Assembly (NCBI RefSeq): GCF_001908235.1
Contig: NZ_LGHK01000034.1
Location: 1-40,160, forward strand
Source: Bradyrhizobium sp. NAS96.2
GTDB taxonomy: Bacteria; Pseudomonadota; Alphaproteobacteria; Rhizobiales; Xanthobacteraceae
Direction: 5' to 3'
DNA: 40,160 bases
Positions within the stretch are counted from its first letter, which is position 1. The number at the start of each line of letters is the position of its first letter. Under the pieces are notes generated by a model that did not search any database, had not been told where the DNA came from, and saw only the letters and a program-made list of their open reading frames with translations. A program made the position numbers and the translations under genes. Below, one piece after another: positions 9,439 to 17,437 of the stretch.

Positions 9439-10113
9439 ATGGGACAAGACATCAGACTGAAGGCTTCGGACGGATTTGAACTCGGCGCCTATCGCGCCGA
9501 TCCCGCCGGCGCACCGAAGGGCGCTGTGGTCGTGATCCAGGAGATTTTTGGCGTCAACCACCACATCCGCGCGGTCTGCGACCGGCTGGCGAAGGAGGGC
9601 TATGTCGCGATCGCGCCCTCGATCTTCGACCGCATCACGCCGAACTTCCAGAGCGGCTACTCACCCGATGAAGTCGCCGAGGCGCGAAAGTTCGTCGCCA
9701 ACCCCGACTTTCCTGCGATGCTGCGCGACAGCCAGGCGGCGATCGACGCAGTGAAGCCGGTCGGGCCGGTCGGCATCATCGGCTTCTGCCTCGGCGGCAG
9801 CATCGCCTATGCGGCCGCGACCAAGCTGACCGGGCTCTCGGCCGCGATCGGCTATTACGGCGGCGCCATCATCCGCTTCGCCGACGACAAGCCCGCCGTG
9901 CCGACGCAGCTGCATTTCGGCGAGAAGGATGCCGGCATTCCCCTGAGCGACGTCGAGACCATCAAGTCGAAGCGGCCCGAGGTCGAGGTCTTCATCTACC
10001 CCGGCGCACAGCACGGCTTCCATTGCGACGAGCGCGCCAGCTACGACAAGGCGAGCGCCGACATCGCCTGGCCGCGCAGCATGGAATTTTTCGGGAAGCA
10101 TCTGAAGAAGTGA
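9439..10113 (+). CDS. Dienelactone hydrolase family protein
   Basis: A 224-residue protein with the cysteine nucleophile elbow GFCLGGS, the early QEIFGVN motif and the histidine in AQHGFHCDERASYD. These match carboxymethylenebutenolidase, which opens dienelactones in chloroaromatic degradation, although many family members have other ester substrates. AAGGATGG lies just upstream of the ATG. It follows the small exported protein by 36 nt on the same strand and may be part of the same transcript. No ring-cleavage genes are nearby, so the physiological substrate is open. Confidence 0.9.
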   Translation: MGQDIRLKASDGFELGAYRADPAGAPKGAVVVIQEIFGVNHHIRAVCDRLAKEGYVAIAPSIFDRITPNFQSGYSPDEVAEARKFVANPDFPAMLRDSQAAIDAVKPVGPVGIIGFCLGGSIAYAAATKLTGLSAAIGYYGGAIIRFADDKPAVPTQLHFGEKDAGIPLSDVETIKSKRPEVEVFIYPGAQHGFHCDERASYDKASADIAWPRSMEFFGKHLKK

Positions 10114-10154
10114 CGCTGTAAGCGTCATTTTGGGATGGTGCGCAAGCACCAGAC

Positions 10155-10217
10155 CTCAGGTGCGCAATTGCGCACCGGGGAATCTCGAGATTCTCGGTGC
10201 GCTATTGCGCACCTGAG
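10155..10217. repeat. Nested palindromic repeat
   Basis: Two 22-bp arms, 10155-10176 and 10196-10217, are inverted copies differing at one central base (CTCAGGTGCGCAATTGCGCA in the left arm). Each arm is itself nearly self-complementary around GGTGCGCAATTGCGCACC, and the spacer GAATCTCGAGATTC is also palindromic. It lies between the convergent dienelactone hydrolase and export-lipoprotein genes. Confidence 0.85.
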
Positions 10218-10244
10218 GGTTCGATGCTGCGCATCGCCCCGGAA

Positions 10245-10269
10245 TGACGAAGGACGTCGTCCTTCGTCA
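10245..10269 (-). terminator. Perfect hairpin over the stop codon of the export lipoprotein gene
   Basis: Perfect 12-bp arms TGACGAAGGACG and CGTCCTTCGTCA around a single T. The right arm contains the complement of the lipoprotein gene's TGA stop codon. There is no U tract, so a role in mRNA end stability or Rho-independent pausing is only a guess. Confidence 0.5.
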
Positions 10270-11001
10270 GAACCAGCGCTCGCCGACGAACACCGTATCG
10301 CCCGGGCTCATCGGCGTGCCCAGCGGCACCACGAAGCGGCCGGCGCCGGACGCATCGGTGTGGGTCAGCGTGACGCTGTCGCGTTTGGCCCGCGGCGAGA
10401 AACCGCCGGCGATCGCGACCGCGCTCTCGACGGTCATGTTCGGCACATAGGGATATTGGCCGGGAGCCTGGACCTCGCCGAGGATGAAGAACGGCCGGTA
10501 GGATTCGATCTCGACCGCCACTGAAGGCTCGCGGATGAAGCCGTTGCGCAGCCGTGCCGAGATTTCGCCGGCGAGCCCGGCCGGGGTGCGGCCACGGGCC
10601 GGCACCGAGCCGATCAACGGCATGGTGATCGCGCCCGCGGCGTCGATCGCATAGGAGTTGGTCAGGCCTTCCTGGCCGTAGACCACGACGCGAAGCTTGT
10701 CGCCCGGACCGAGATGATAGGAGTTGTCGTAACCGGCGGGCCTACCCGGTGCGGCGGCATAAACGACCGGCGCGGCATAGCCATATCCAGGGGAAGCGCT
10801 GGCGAAGGCGGAACGCAATGCGCTGATGGCACCGCCGCCTCCGTCGGCAACAGGAGCGGGTGCGTAGGCCGGACCATAGGTGACGGCATCGACGCCTTGC
10901 GGGCCGACCGCGACGGGACCGGACGTGCTCATGCAGCCAGACAGCGCGAGCGCAGCCACAACGGCAGTGATCGGCAATCGTAACGCGCGTGCAACCGGCA
11001 C
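10267..11001 (-). CDS. Polysaccharide biosynthesis/export lipoprotein (Wza-type)
   Basis: A 244-residue outer-membrane lipoprotein. The N-terminus has a lipobox (ALALSGC, cysteine about residue 23). The middle has the Poly_export domain opening HLGPGDKLRVVVYGQE and then an SLBB-like segment (FFILGEVQAPGQYPYVPN). Proteins of this family form the outer-membrane channel for capsule or exopolysaccharide. It is shorter than Wza (about 380 residues) and closer to the short ExoF/GumB-like type. No polymerase, flippase or glycosyltransferase genes are adjacent, so it is an isolated exporter component here. Confidence 0.88.
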   Translation of the reverse strand: MPVARALRLPITAVVAALALSGCMSTSGPVAVGPQGVDAVTYGPAYAPAPVADGGGGAISALRSAFASASPGYGYAAPVVYAAAPGRPAGYDNSYHLGPGDKLRVVVYGQEGLTNSYAIDAAGAITMPLIGSVPARGRTPAGLAGEISARLRNGFIREPSVAVEIESYRPFFILGEVQAPGQYPYVPNMTVESAVAIAGGFSPRAKRDSVTLTHTDASGAGRFVVPLGTPMSPGDTVFVGERWF

Positions 11002-11129
11002 CGGACCTATCCCTCAACGGCGAGACAGGCCCAGTCTTGCACCACTTATGGTTAACAAAGGGTTTGCGCGGCCCGAGTGGGGAGCCGGAAGGCCCGCCTC
11101 CCCATCGATTTAACGCAAGGCCGATGCGG

Positions 11130-11789
11130 TCAGGCGGCGGTGACGCCGACGCCGATCGGGCACGACACGCCGGTGCCGCCGAGCCCGCAATAGCCTGCCG
11201 GATTCTTGGCGAGGTATTGCTGATGGTAGTCCTCGGCGAAGTAGAACTCGCCTGACGGTGCGATCTCCGTCGTGATCGCGCCGAGCCCCTTGGCGGCTAG
11301 CGCCTTCTGGTACATCGCCTGCGACGCATCGGCTGCTTTGCGCTGCGCGTCGCTGAACGTGTAGATCGCGGAACGATATTGCGTGCCGATGTCGTTGCCC
11401 TGGCGCATGCCCTGCGTCGGGTTGTGGTTCTCCCAGAACGTCTTCAGCAGCTTCTCGTAGGCGATTTTCTTCGGGTCGAACACGACCAGCACGACTTCGG
11501 TATGGCCGGTGCGCCCCGAGCACACCTCTTCATAGGTCGGGTTCGGCGTGTGGCCGCCGGCGTAGCCGACCGCCGTGGTGTAGATCCCGTCGCCGAGTTC
11601 CCAGAACTTGCGTTCCGCGCCCCAGAAGCAGCCGAGCCCGAACACCGCCTGCTCGAGGCCTTGCGGATAGGGCGGCGTCAAGTTGCTCCCATTGACGAAA
11701 TGCGTGGTCGCGGTCGGGATCGGCGTCGCGCGGCCCGGCAGCGCCTCGGCGGCACTTGGCAACGCGGTGGTCTTGCGCATGAACAACAT
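11130..11789 (-). CDS. msrA: Peptide-methionine (S)-S-oxide reductase
   Basis: A 219-residue MsrA that reduces methionine-S-sulfoxide in proteins. The catalytic motif GCFWGAE has the nucleophilic cysteine at residue 54. The family signatures [11 protein letters not shown] and [11 protein letters not shown] follow. Cysteines in the tail ([13 protein letters not shown]) are likely resolving residues recycled by thioredoxin. The ATG at 11789 has GGAGG 5 nt upstream; a longer in-frame start at 11810 is less well supported. The N-terminal extension of about 45 residues before the catalytic domain is a common feature of MsrA in rhizobia. It is not next to msrB. Confidence 0.95.
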   Translation of the reverse strand: MLFMRKTTALPSAAEALPGRATPIPTATTHFVNGSNLTPPYPQGLEQAVFGLGCFWGAERKFWELGDGIYTTAVGYAGGHTPNPTYEEVCSGRTGHTEVVLVVFDPKKIAYEKLLKTFWENHNPTQGMRQGNDIGTQYRSAIYTFSDAQRKAADASQAMYQKALAAKGLGAITTEIAPSGEFYFAEDYHQQYLAKNPAGYCGLGGTGVSCPIGVGVTAA

Positions 11790-11919
11790 GGATACCTCCA
11801 GGCGGGACATCGGCCGACGCGGGCTGCGGCCTGCGGGCCGGCTGTCACCTATATATGTCCTTACGCAGATGATGGCAGCCCCGTTACTGATCGCTGCGGC
11901 CAGCAGGGCTGCAGCCAGC

Positions 11920-12237
11920 TCAGTCGCGTGCGTAACCGATCAGGGGCTTGCGCCGCCGGAACAGGATCATCAGCAGGATGCCGGCAATGCCGAGCACCGC
12001 GAACACCGGTTGCTCCAGGAGCAGGCGGATCACATCGTTCCAGAGCCAGGGCGCGAAGCGGTCCACCCAGGCATGGAACGCCTGCTGGCTCGACTGGTGG
12101 ATATCGTTCCAGAACTGCCCGAATTGGGTGAACCGCAGGCTCTGGTCGGCGACGTAGCGGGCCCCGTCATAGACCATGAAAATGAAGCTGCCAGCGAGCA
12201 GCAAAAGGCCGATCAGACGGAAAAAGCCGCGGATCAT
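11920..12237 (-). CDS. Small membrane protein, two transmembrane segments, unknown function
   Basis: A 105-residue protein with a hydrophobic segment at residues about 4-24 ([20 protein letters not shown]), an amphipathic centre rich in Phe, Trp and Gln, and a second transmembrane segment near residues 76-93 ([17 protein letters not shown]), followed by a basic RRRK tail that is probably cytoplasmic. No catalytic motif is visible. It stands alone between msrA and rpsT. Conserved proteins of this size and shape occur in Rhizobiales, but no function is asserted. Confidence 0.78.
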   Translation of the reverse strand: MIRGFFRLIGLLLLAGSFIFMVYDGARYVADQSLRFTQFGQFWNDIHQSSQQAFHAWVDRFAPWLWNDVIRLLLEQPVFAVLGIAGILLMILFRRRKPLIGYARD

Positions 12238-12610
12238 GCGTCACCCAAACTCCCTGTCGCGCCCCACGCGTCGTCAGGCCTTACCGGGCGCCCCCCGGAA
12301 ATTCAACCTCTTCAGCGGCTTATCCGGCCCTCGGAGGCCCGATTTCAGGCCCTTTTTCGGTCCCGAAAGCGTTGACGCTATCGCCTGCGCCATCTATAAG
12401 ACCGGCCGATGGCGGCGGGCGCAATCCTGCCGCCGCTGTTCTTTGGACAGTGCCGCATGCGGGGGCAGCAATTTTGCGCTCTTTGCATGGCCGCCTCAAG
12501 GACACCCAAGTCAATACCTTGGACAAATACATCAGAGTTGAGATTTGAACCGGCCGGTGCGCGCAAGCCCGACCACCGAGCGATCACCGCCGAAGGACAG
12601 TTAGAGAACC
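12238..12610 (+). other. rpsT upstream region with long leader
   Basis: A 373-bp gap between divergent genes. It contains the promoter at 12372-12400 and then about 200 nt of untranslated leader before rpsT. The leader has GC-rich inverted segments (for example GCGGCGGG / CCGCCGC near 12411-12431). Long leaders of ribosomal protein genes can carry autoregulatory sites; none was identified here. Confidence 0.5.
12372..12400 (+). promoter_or_regulatory. Sigma70-type promoter for rpsT
   Basis: TTGACG at 12372-12377 and TATAAG at 12395-12400 are separated by exactly 17 bp. This is close to the vegetative consensus and correctly oriented towards rpsT. The predicted transcription start near 12407 gives a leader of about 200 nt. 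Confidence 0.75.
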
Positions 12611-12877
12611 ATGGCCAACACCACCTCCGCCAAGAAGGCGACCCGCAAGATTGCCCGCCGCACCATCGTCAACAAGTCGCGTCGCACCCAGATGCGTGGC
12701 GCGGTGCGCACCGTCGAGGAAGCGATCAAGAGCGGCGACCGCGAGGCGGCACTCAAGGCGATGCGCAAGGCCGAGCCCGAGCTGATGAAGGCAGCGCAGC
12801 GCAACATCATTCACAAGAACCTCGCGAGCCGGAAGGTGTCGCGCCTCACGCAGAGCATCGCCAAGCTCGCGAAGTAA
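12611..12877 (+). CDS. rpsT: 30S ribosomal protein S20
   Basis: An 88-residue, highly basic protein with the S20 three-helix layout. It starts [17 protein letters not shown], has the conserved [15 protein letters not shown] segment, and ends [20 protein letters not shown]. It binds 16S rRNA early in small-subunit assembly. It has its own promoter and is followed by an intrinsic terminator at 12933-12960, so it is a single-gene transcript. Its place directly upstream of dnaA is conserved in many Alphaproteobacteria. Confidence 0.97.
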   Translation: MANTTSAKKATRKIARRTIVNKSRRTQMRGAVRTVEEAIKSGDREAALKAMRKAEPELMKAAQRNIIHKNLASRKVSRLTQSIAKLAK

Positions 12878-12932
12878 CAAGCCGACTGGCCCGCCGGCCA
12901 ATCGAGCTGACTGAAAAACACATTTGTCACGA

Positions 12933-12960
12933 AGCCCGGCTCACGCCGGGCTTTTTGTTT
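12933..12960 (+). terminator. Intrinsic terminator of rpsT
   Basis: AGCCCGGC, a TCAC loop and GCCGGGCT form a perfect 8-bp stem followed by TTTTGTTT. It lies 55 nt after the rpsT stop codon. Confidence 0.92.
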
Positions 12961-13210
12961 TCGTCTCGACTTTTGTCGTGGAAGTTTCATAGCGCGAGAA
13001 GACTCAGCGTTGCCGAGCAACAAACTGCGTGTCATGTTTCGTCGCGTCCGTAGTTCTACCGGCAAATATGCTTAACGCAGCGCACTCGCCCAGAGATTGT
13101 TGTGCGCTAAGCTGGATAGATGGAATAGCGCGCAAGCATTTCGCGTTGAAGATTGCGACGCGGGGTTACCCTGCAAAAGTAATCGAGAAAAATGACGTCT
13201 CGCGAATTAC

Positions 13211-13219
13211 TTATGCACA
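13211..13219 (+). promoter_or_regulatory. Candidate DnaA box
   Basis: TTATGCACA matches the TTATNCACA DnaA-box consensus and sits in the AT-richer part of the dnaA upstream region. Only one such site was seen, so autoregulation of dnaA is a more modest reading than an origin. Confidence 0.5.
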
Positions 13220-13317
13220 TAGCGCTGAACAGCGATTGGAAAAATGACCGGCGCGAGACCAAATGTAAATTTTCTATGAAAAATTTTTGGTATTGCACCG
13301 TCGTTTGTGACACGCGT

Positions 13318-13407
13318 GAATCTGTGCGCTGATTCAAAAACTTGCTTTCGCAACTCAGCATAGGCAACGCCGCAACAGTCGCGAAGAGTCTCGATCCCCG
13401 TCGAATC
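13318..13407. promoter_or_regulatory. Cluster of four GANTC (CcrM) sites
   Basis: GANTC occurs at 13318, 13331, 13386 and 13403, with further single sites at 13001, 13662 and 13924. In Alphaproteobacteria CcrM methylates GANTC, and the methylation state together with GcrA affects transcription of cell-cycle genes. The four in 90 bp are denser than expected by chance, about one per 256 bp. Confidence 0.45.
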
Positions 13408-13822
13408 CACGGATTGTCAGAAAATGCACTTGGTGTATTTATTTCTTGTTCGCGACGCCCACGGCTCTCCAGATCAGCGCGGTTTGAGACCCAAGGGCGG
13501 ACGCACAAATCGGCGGCGGTGTGTGCGTTAGCGACGCTCTCCAAGCGAAGCTAGATTGACGGCTCATAGCGATATGAGGACGGACGACCTGTGTCAAAAT
13601 ATCTCCGGCGATGTCCCCGGCAATTTGGGGGATCGAACAAGAGAGACCAGGACGTCAGTCGGAATCTGGCAGCGGGAACGCGGAGCAAGTGAACGGGTTG
13701 ACGACGACACGGCGGCGGCGAAGCGCCGGGCATTTCGGTGTTCGGTAGCGGCAGTTCGAATTTGAAGACACCAGCAAGCTGACAACTTGCCGCGACACGT
13801 CGCGGTGGGAGGGGGAGGACTT

Positions 13823-13945
13823 ATGCCTTACGGTATCATCACTGCAGTCGAACCAACGACAGCCGAAGTGCAGATCTCCAGTGGTGCCGTAATCAACCCC
13901 TTGGACATTGGCTCTCACCCGCAGAGTCCGTCGAGTACGCGCTGA
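13823..13945 (+). CDS. Possible 40-residue ORF upstream of dnaA
   Basis: A short frame starting [17 protein letters not shown] and ending PQSPSSTR. The purine-rich stretch GGGAGGGGGAGGAC lies 2 nt before the ATG, one of the strongest ribosome binding sites in the window though its spacing to the start is short. The codon third positions are not strongly GC-rich, unlike neighbouring genes, which argues against a conserved protein. It could be a leader peptide that affects dnaA expression, or a chance frame. No family is recognised. Confidence 0.35.
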   Translation: MPYGIITAVEPTTAEVQISSGAVINPLDIGSHPQSPSSTR

Positions 13946-14117
13946 CCTCGCGGGACGCATCTTCTCCAAACAGCTGATCTGTCGCGTGGCGCATGGCCGC
14001 CACACGGGAGAGCCATGTCCGGAGCAGACCGCGCCCGCTAGAGGTCGCGTCGTGGCAGCAAACCTGCACGGCGCTTTCGCAATCATCATCTCTCAGTTTT
14101 GGAAAAGTACGAAGGCA

Positions 14118-15548
14118 ATGACGAACACGGAACAGGATCGCTGGTCGCGGGTGAAGGGACGTTTGCGGACGAGCGTTGGGGAGGACGTTTACACGAGCTG
14201 GTTCGCACGGATGGATCTGGAGAGCGTGCACGATGAGAGCGTGCACCTGTCGGTTCCGACCCGGTTCCTCAAGAGCTGGATCCAGGCGCATTACGCCGAC
14301 CGCGTTCTGACCTGCTGGCAGGCCGAGATGCCCGAAGTGCATCGCATCGACCTCACCGTGCGCTCCGCGATCCGTGCGATGGCGCCGGTGAAGGAAGCGG
14401 TTGCGCCGGTCGAGATGCGCCGTGTCGAGCGCACCGACGGCCGCCCCGCGCCGGAACTGCGCTCGGTTGCGACCGCGCCGGTGTCGGCCAGCCATGACGC
14501 GCTCGGCGGCTCGCCGCTCGATCCGCGCCTGACCTTTGCAAGCTTCGTCGTCGGCCGTTCCAACACGCTGGCCCATGCGGCCGCGCGCCAGGTCGCGGAA
14601 GGACGCCGCGGCGATCCCGTGATGTTCAACCCACTCTACATCCATGCCGGCGTCGGCCTCGGCAAGACGCATCTGCTGCAGGCGGTGACCTGGGCCGGCA
14701 ACTCCGGCGGCGAGCGCAAGGTGCTGTATCTGACCGCCGAGAAGTTCATGTACGGCTTCGTCGCGGCGCTGAAGACGCAGACGGCGCTGGCGTTCAAAGA
14801 AGCGCTGCGCGGCATCGACGTGCTTGTCATCGACGATCTGCAGTTCCTGCAGGGCAAGTCGACGCAGGCCGAGTTCTGCCACACGCTGAACGCGCTGATC
14901 GATGCCGGCCGCCAGGTCGTGATCGCGGCCGACCGTCCGCCGTCGGATCTGGAGAGCCTCGACGACCGCGTGCGCTCGCGGCTCGCCGGCGGCCTCGTGG
15001 TCGAGATGGGCTCGCTCGGCGAGGAACTGCGGCTTGGCATCCTCAAGTCGCGCGTCGCCGCGGCCCGCGTCCACCACGCAAGCTTCGACGTGCCGGAGGA
15101 AGTGCTCGACTATCTTGCGCGCACCATCACCCATAACGGCCGCGACCTCGAAGGCGCGATCAATCGCCTCTTGGCGCATTCCAAGCTCAACAACCAGCCG
15201 GTGACGCTGGAGATGGCCGAGCGCGAGGTGCGCGACCTGATCCGTCCGCAGGAGCCGAAGCGGATCAAGATCGAGGACATCCAGCGCGTGGTCGCCCGGC
15301 AGTACAATGTCAGCCGCTCCGACCTCCTGTCGTCGCGCCGTACCGCCAACGTGGTGCGCCCGCGCCAGGTTGCGATGTATCTGGCGAAGACCCTGACCCT
15401 GCGCTCGCTGCCGGAGATCGGCCGCAGGTTCGGCGGCCGCGACCACACCACGGTGCTGCACGCCGTGCGCAAGATTGAGGCACTGGTCGCCAAGGACACG
15501 GCGCTGTCGGAGGAAGTCGAATCGCTGAAGCGTCAGCTTCAGGAATAG
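14118..15548 (+). CDS. dnaA: Chromosomal replication initiator protein DnaA
   Basis: A 476-residue DnaA. The N-terminal domain I ([12 protein letters not shown]...SWFARM) is followed by a variable linker (residues about 85-135). The AAA+ core has Walker A GVGLGKTH (178-185) and Walker [10 protein letters not shown] (about 235-243). The C-terminal DNA-binding domain ends with the signature [16 protein letters not shown]. It unwinds the origin in its ATP form and represses transcription at DnaA boxes. The ATG at 14118 is chosen because homologues start with this domain I. The frame is open upstream to 13908, but that part is non-conserved in appearance. It stands 253 bp upstream of dnaN. Confidence 0.97.
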   Translation: MTNTEQDRWSRVKGRLRTSVGEDVYTSWFARMDLESVHDESVHLSVPTRFLKSWIQAHYADRVLTCWQAEMPEVHRIDLTVRSAIRAMAPVKEAVAPVEMRRVERTDGRPAPELRSVATAPVSASHDALGGSPLDPRLTFASFVVGRSNTLAHAAARQVAEGRRGDPVMFNPLYIHAGVGLGKTHLLQAVTWAGNSGGERKVLYLTAEKFMYGFVAALKTQTALAFKEALRGIDVLVIDDLQFLQGKSTQAEFCHTLNALIDAGRQVVIAADRPPSDLESLDDRVRSRLAGGLVVEMGSLGEELRLGILKSRVAAARVHHASFDVPEEVLDYLARTITHNGRDLEGAINRLLAHSKLNNQPVTLEMAEREVRDLIRPQEPKRIKIEDIQRVVARQYNVSRSDLLSSRRTANVVRPRQVAMYLAKTLTLRSLPEIGRRFGGRDHTTVLHAVRKIEALVAKDTALSEEVESLKRQLQE

Positions 15549-15801
15549 ACTTCCGTCGCAGGCCTCGCCCGTTCGGTCGCCCTTCCCTTTGTTGCAAGGG
15601 GGAGGGCGACCCATTTCGGGCCCAAAACGTGGGGAACAGACGCCGTCTCCCTTGCGCCAGCCCGCCATCCGCGCCACCTTGCGATCCCCCCGTGGGTTTG
15701 ATCAAATCCGGTATTGATCCGACTTTTCGGGTTTCCGACGCCGCGATGCTGCCTGAACGGCCGCCCGGCTTTTCCATCTGAGGGATCTGGCGGGTATTGC
15801 A
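15549..15801 (+). other. dnaA-dnaN intergenic region with hairpin
   Basis: Contains an inverted repeat, GTCGCCCTTCCC (15576-15587) and GGGAGGGCGAC (15600-15610), with the loop TTTGTTGCAAGG. It may be a transcript-end or REP-like structure. The remainder presumably carries the dnaN promoter; nothing else was recognised. Confidence 0.55.
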
Positions 15802-16920
15802 ATGAAGGTCACCGTCGAGCGCGCGCAACTCCTGAAATCGCTGGGTCACGTTCACCGCGTGGTCGAGCGCCGCAACACCATCCCGATCCTCGGCAACGTG
15901 TTGATCCGCGCCGAGGGCGCCAAATTGTCGCTGAAGGCGACCGACCTCGATCTCGAGGTGACGGAGACCCTGGCGGCCGAGACCGGAACCGCCGGCTCGA
16001 CCACGGTGCCCGCGCACATGTTCTACGACATCGTCCGCAAGCTGCCCGACGGCTCGCAGATCGTGCTCGAGGCCGACGGCGACCGCTCGGTGCTCGCGGT
16101 GCGCGCCGGCCGCTCGCGCTTCACGCTGCAGACCCTGCCCGAGAGCGATTTCCCCGGCCTTGCCGCCGGCGACATGACGCATTCGTTCTCGCTGCCGGCA
16201 TCCGACATCAAGCGCCTGATCGACCGCACCCAGTTTGCGATCTCGACCGAAGAGACCCGCTACTACCTCAACGGCATCTATCTCCACGCCGCCGGCAGCG
16301 CCAAGGCCGCCACCCTGCGCGGGGTTGCGACCGACGGCCACCGCCTGGCCCAGATCGACCTCGCGCTGCCCAAGGGCGCGACCGGCATGCCCGGCGTGAT
16401 CGTCCCGCGCAAGACCGTCGGCGAGGTGCAGCGGCTGATCGAGGGTGACGACGCCGAGATCTCGATCGAGCTGTCGGACGGCAAGATCCGCTTCACGCTC
16501 GGCAATGTGGTGCTGACCTCGAAGCTGATCGACGGCACCTTCCCGGACTATGGCCGCGTCATCCCGCAGAACAACGACAAGGAACTGGTCGTCGACAAGA
16601 AGGATTTCGAGGCCGCCGTCGACCGCGTCTCGACCATTTCCAGCGAGCGCGGTCGCGCGGTGAAGCTGGCTCTGTCCGCGGGCAAGCTGGTGCTCTCGGT
16701 CACCAACCCGGATTCCGGCAGCGCCACCGAAGAGCTCGAGGTCGAGTACGCCTCCGACGCGCTCGATATCGGCTTCAACTCGCGCTATCTGCTCGACATC
16801 GCCGCCCAGATCGAGGGCGAGGTCGCGGTGCTGAAGCTCGCCGATCCCGGCTCGCCGACCCTGGTGCAGGACCGCGACAGCAAGGGCGCGCTCTACGTGC
16901 TGATGCCGATGCGGGTGTGA
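15802..16920 (+). CDS. dnaN: DNA polymerase III subunit beta (sliding clamp)
   Basis: A 372-residue beta clamp, full length for the family. It begins MKVTVERAQLLKSLGHVHRVV and has the three-fold repeated clamp domains, with segments RNTIPILGNVLI, LRGVATDGHRLAQ and the C-terminal VQDRDSKGALYVLMPMRV. It forms the dimeric ring that tethers Pol III and other clamp-binding proteins to DNA. In many relatives recF follows closely; here a DUF559 gene bounded by inverted repeats intervenes, beginning 24 nt after the dnaN stop codon. Confidence 0.97.
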   Translation: MKVTVERAQLLKSLGHVHRVVERRNTIPILGNVLIRAEGAKLSLKATDLDLEVTETLAAETGTAGSTTVPAHMFYDIVRKLPDGSQIVLEADGDRSVLAVRAGRSRFTLQTLPESDFPGLAAGDMTHSFSLPASDIKRLIDRTQFAISTEETRYYLNGIYLHAAGSAKAATLRGVATDGHRLAQIDLALPKGATGMPGVIVPRKTVGEVQRLIEGDDAEISIELSDGKIRFTLGNVVLTSKLIDGTFPDYGRVIPQNNDKELVVDKKDFEAAVDRVSTISSERGRAVKLALSAGKLVLSVTNPDSGSATEELEVEYASDALDIGFNSRYLLDIAAQIEGEVAVLKLADPGSPTLVQDRDSKGALYVLMPMRV

Positions 16921-16944
16921 CGACTTTCTCCGCATATGCAACTG

Positions 16945-16996
16945 CACCCTCTCCCCTTGTGGGAGAGGGTGGCGCCGCAGGCGCCGGGTGAGGGGT
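16945..16996 (+). repeat. Left palindromic repeat of the DUF559 cassette
   Basis: A 52-bp element with a hairpin of ACCCTCTCCC and GGGAGAGGGT, a second hairpin GGCGCC-GCA-GGCGCC, and a GGGTGAGGGGT tail. Its near reverse complement occurs at 17368-17425 on the other side of the DUF559 gene. Confidence 0.85.
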
Positions 16997-17058
16997 TGGT
17001 GCCGCGAACGCCGAGCCATCGAGTAATCGACGAACGGCTCTGCAGCTTCGCAAAGAAG

Positions 17059-17364
17059 ATGAGCCACGAGCCGACTGACGCTGAAGCGAAGTTGTGGCGC
17101 CTGCTGCGCGATCGGCGCCTGTCGCACTTGAAGTTTCGAAGGCAGGTTCCATTTCGAAATTGCATTCTCGACTTCGCCTGCTTTGAGAAGCGACTCGTGA
17201 TCGAGATTGATGGCGGTCAGCACGCATCGTCGCCACGTGATGCATCCAGGACTGACGCGCTTGCGGCGGAAGGCTTTCGGGTCTGGCGTTACTGGAACAA
17301 TGACGTATTACAGACGCCCGAGGCGGTGCTGGAGGACATCCTCGCCAAGCTTGCCGAGCTGTGA
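17059..17364 (+). CDS. DUF559 (Vsr/restriction endonuclease-like) protein
   Basis: A 101-residue protein with the DUF559 layout: EAKLWRLLRDRRLSHLKFRRQ, then the PD-(D/E)XK-like core ILDFACFEKRLVIEIDGGQH, then RTDALAAEGFRVWRYWNNDV near the end. The core resembles very-short-patch-repair and restriction endonucleases; the cellular role of stand-alone DUF559 proteins is not established. The ATG at 17059 is preferred because the homologous region starts here; a longer frame from 16936 would translate through the left repeat. The gene sits between two inverted palindromic repeats and separates dnaN from recF. Confidence 0.85.
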   Translation: MSHEPTDAEAKLWRLLRDRRLSHLKFRRQVPFRNCILDFACFEKRLVIEIDGGQHASSPRDASRTDALAAEGFRVWRYWNNDVLQTPEAVLEDILAKLAEL

Positions 17365-17367
17365 GAT

Positions 17368-17425
17368 ACCCCTCACCCGTCGCCTCATTTCGTGAGGCGC
17401 CACCCTCTCCCACAGGGGGAGAGGG
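17368..17425 (-). repeat. Right palindromic repeat of the DUF559 cassette
   Basis: Reverse-complement partner of 16945-16996: ACCCCTCACCC, then GCGCCTCACGAAATGAGGCG read on the minus strand in place of the left copy's short inner hairpin, then ACCCTCTCCC and GGGAGAGGG. It starts 4 nt after the DUF559 stop codon and ends 12 nt before the recF start, next to its ribosome binding site. Confidence 0.85.
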
Positions 17426-17437
17426 CAAGGAAGCTAG

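Larger units (their letters stand above)
12961..14117 (+). other. Long non-genic stretch upstream of dnaA
   Basis: About 1.16 kb between the rpsT terminator and the dnaA start. Its centre (about 13140-13300) is clearly AT-richer than the surroundings. It holds one DnaA-box match (13211-13219), seven GANTC sites, four of them within 13318-13407, and one short ORF with a strong ribosome binding site (13823-13945). Open frames across the rest lack ribosome binding sites and codon bias. It probably carries dnaA promoter and control elements. Whether it includes the replication origin cannot be decided here. Confidence 0.6.

Noticed and set aside
13908..14117. A 70-residue N-terminal extension of DnaA
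   Set aside because: Domain I of DnaA starts at 14118. The upstream part has no recognisable homology or ribosome binding site.
12961..14117. Chromosomal replication origin
   Set aside because: Only one DnaA-box match was found, and in many Alphaproteobacteria the origin is not beside dnaA. A GC-skew plot of the whole chromosome would be needed.
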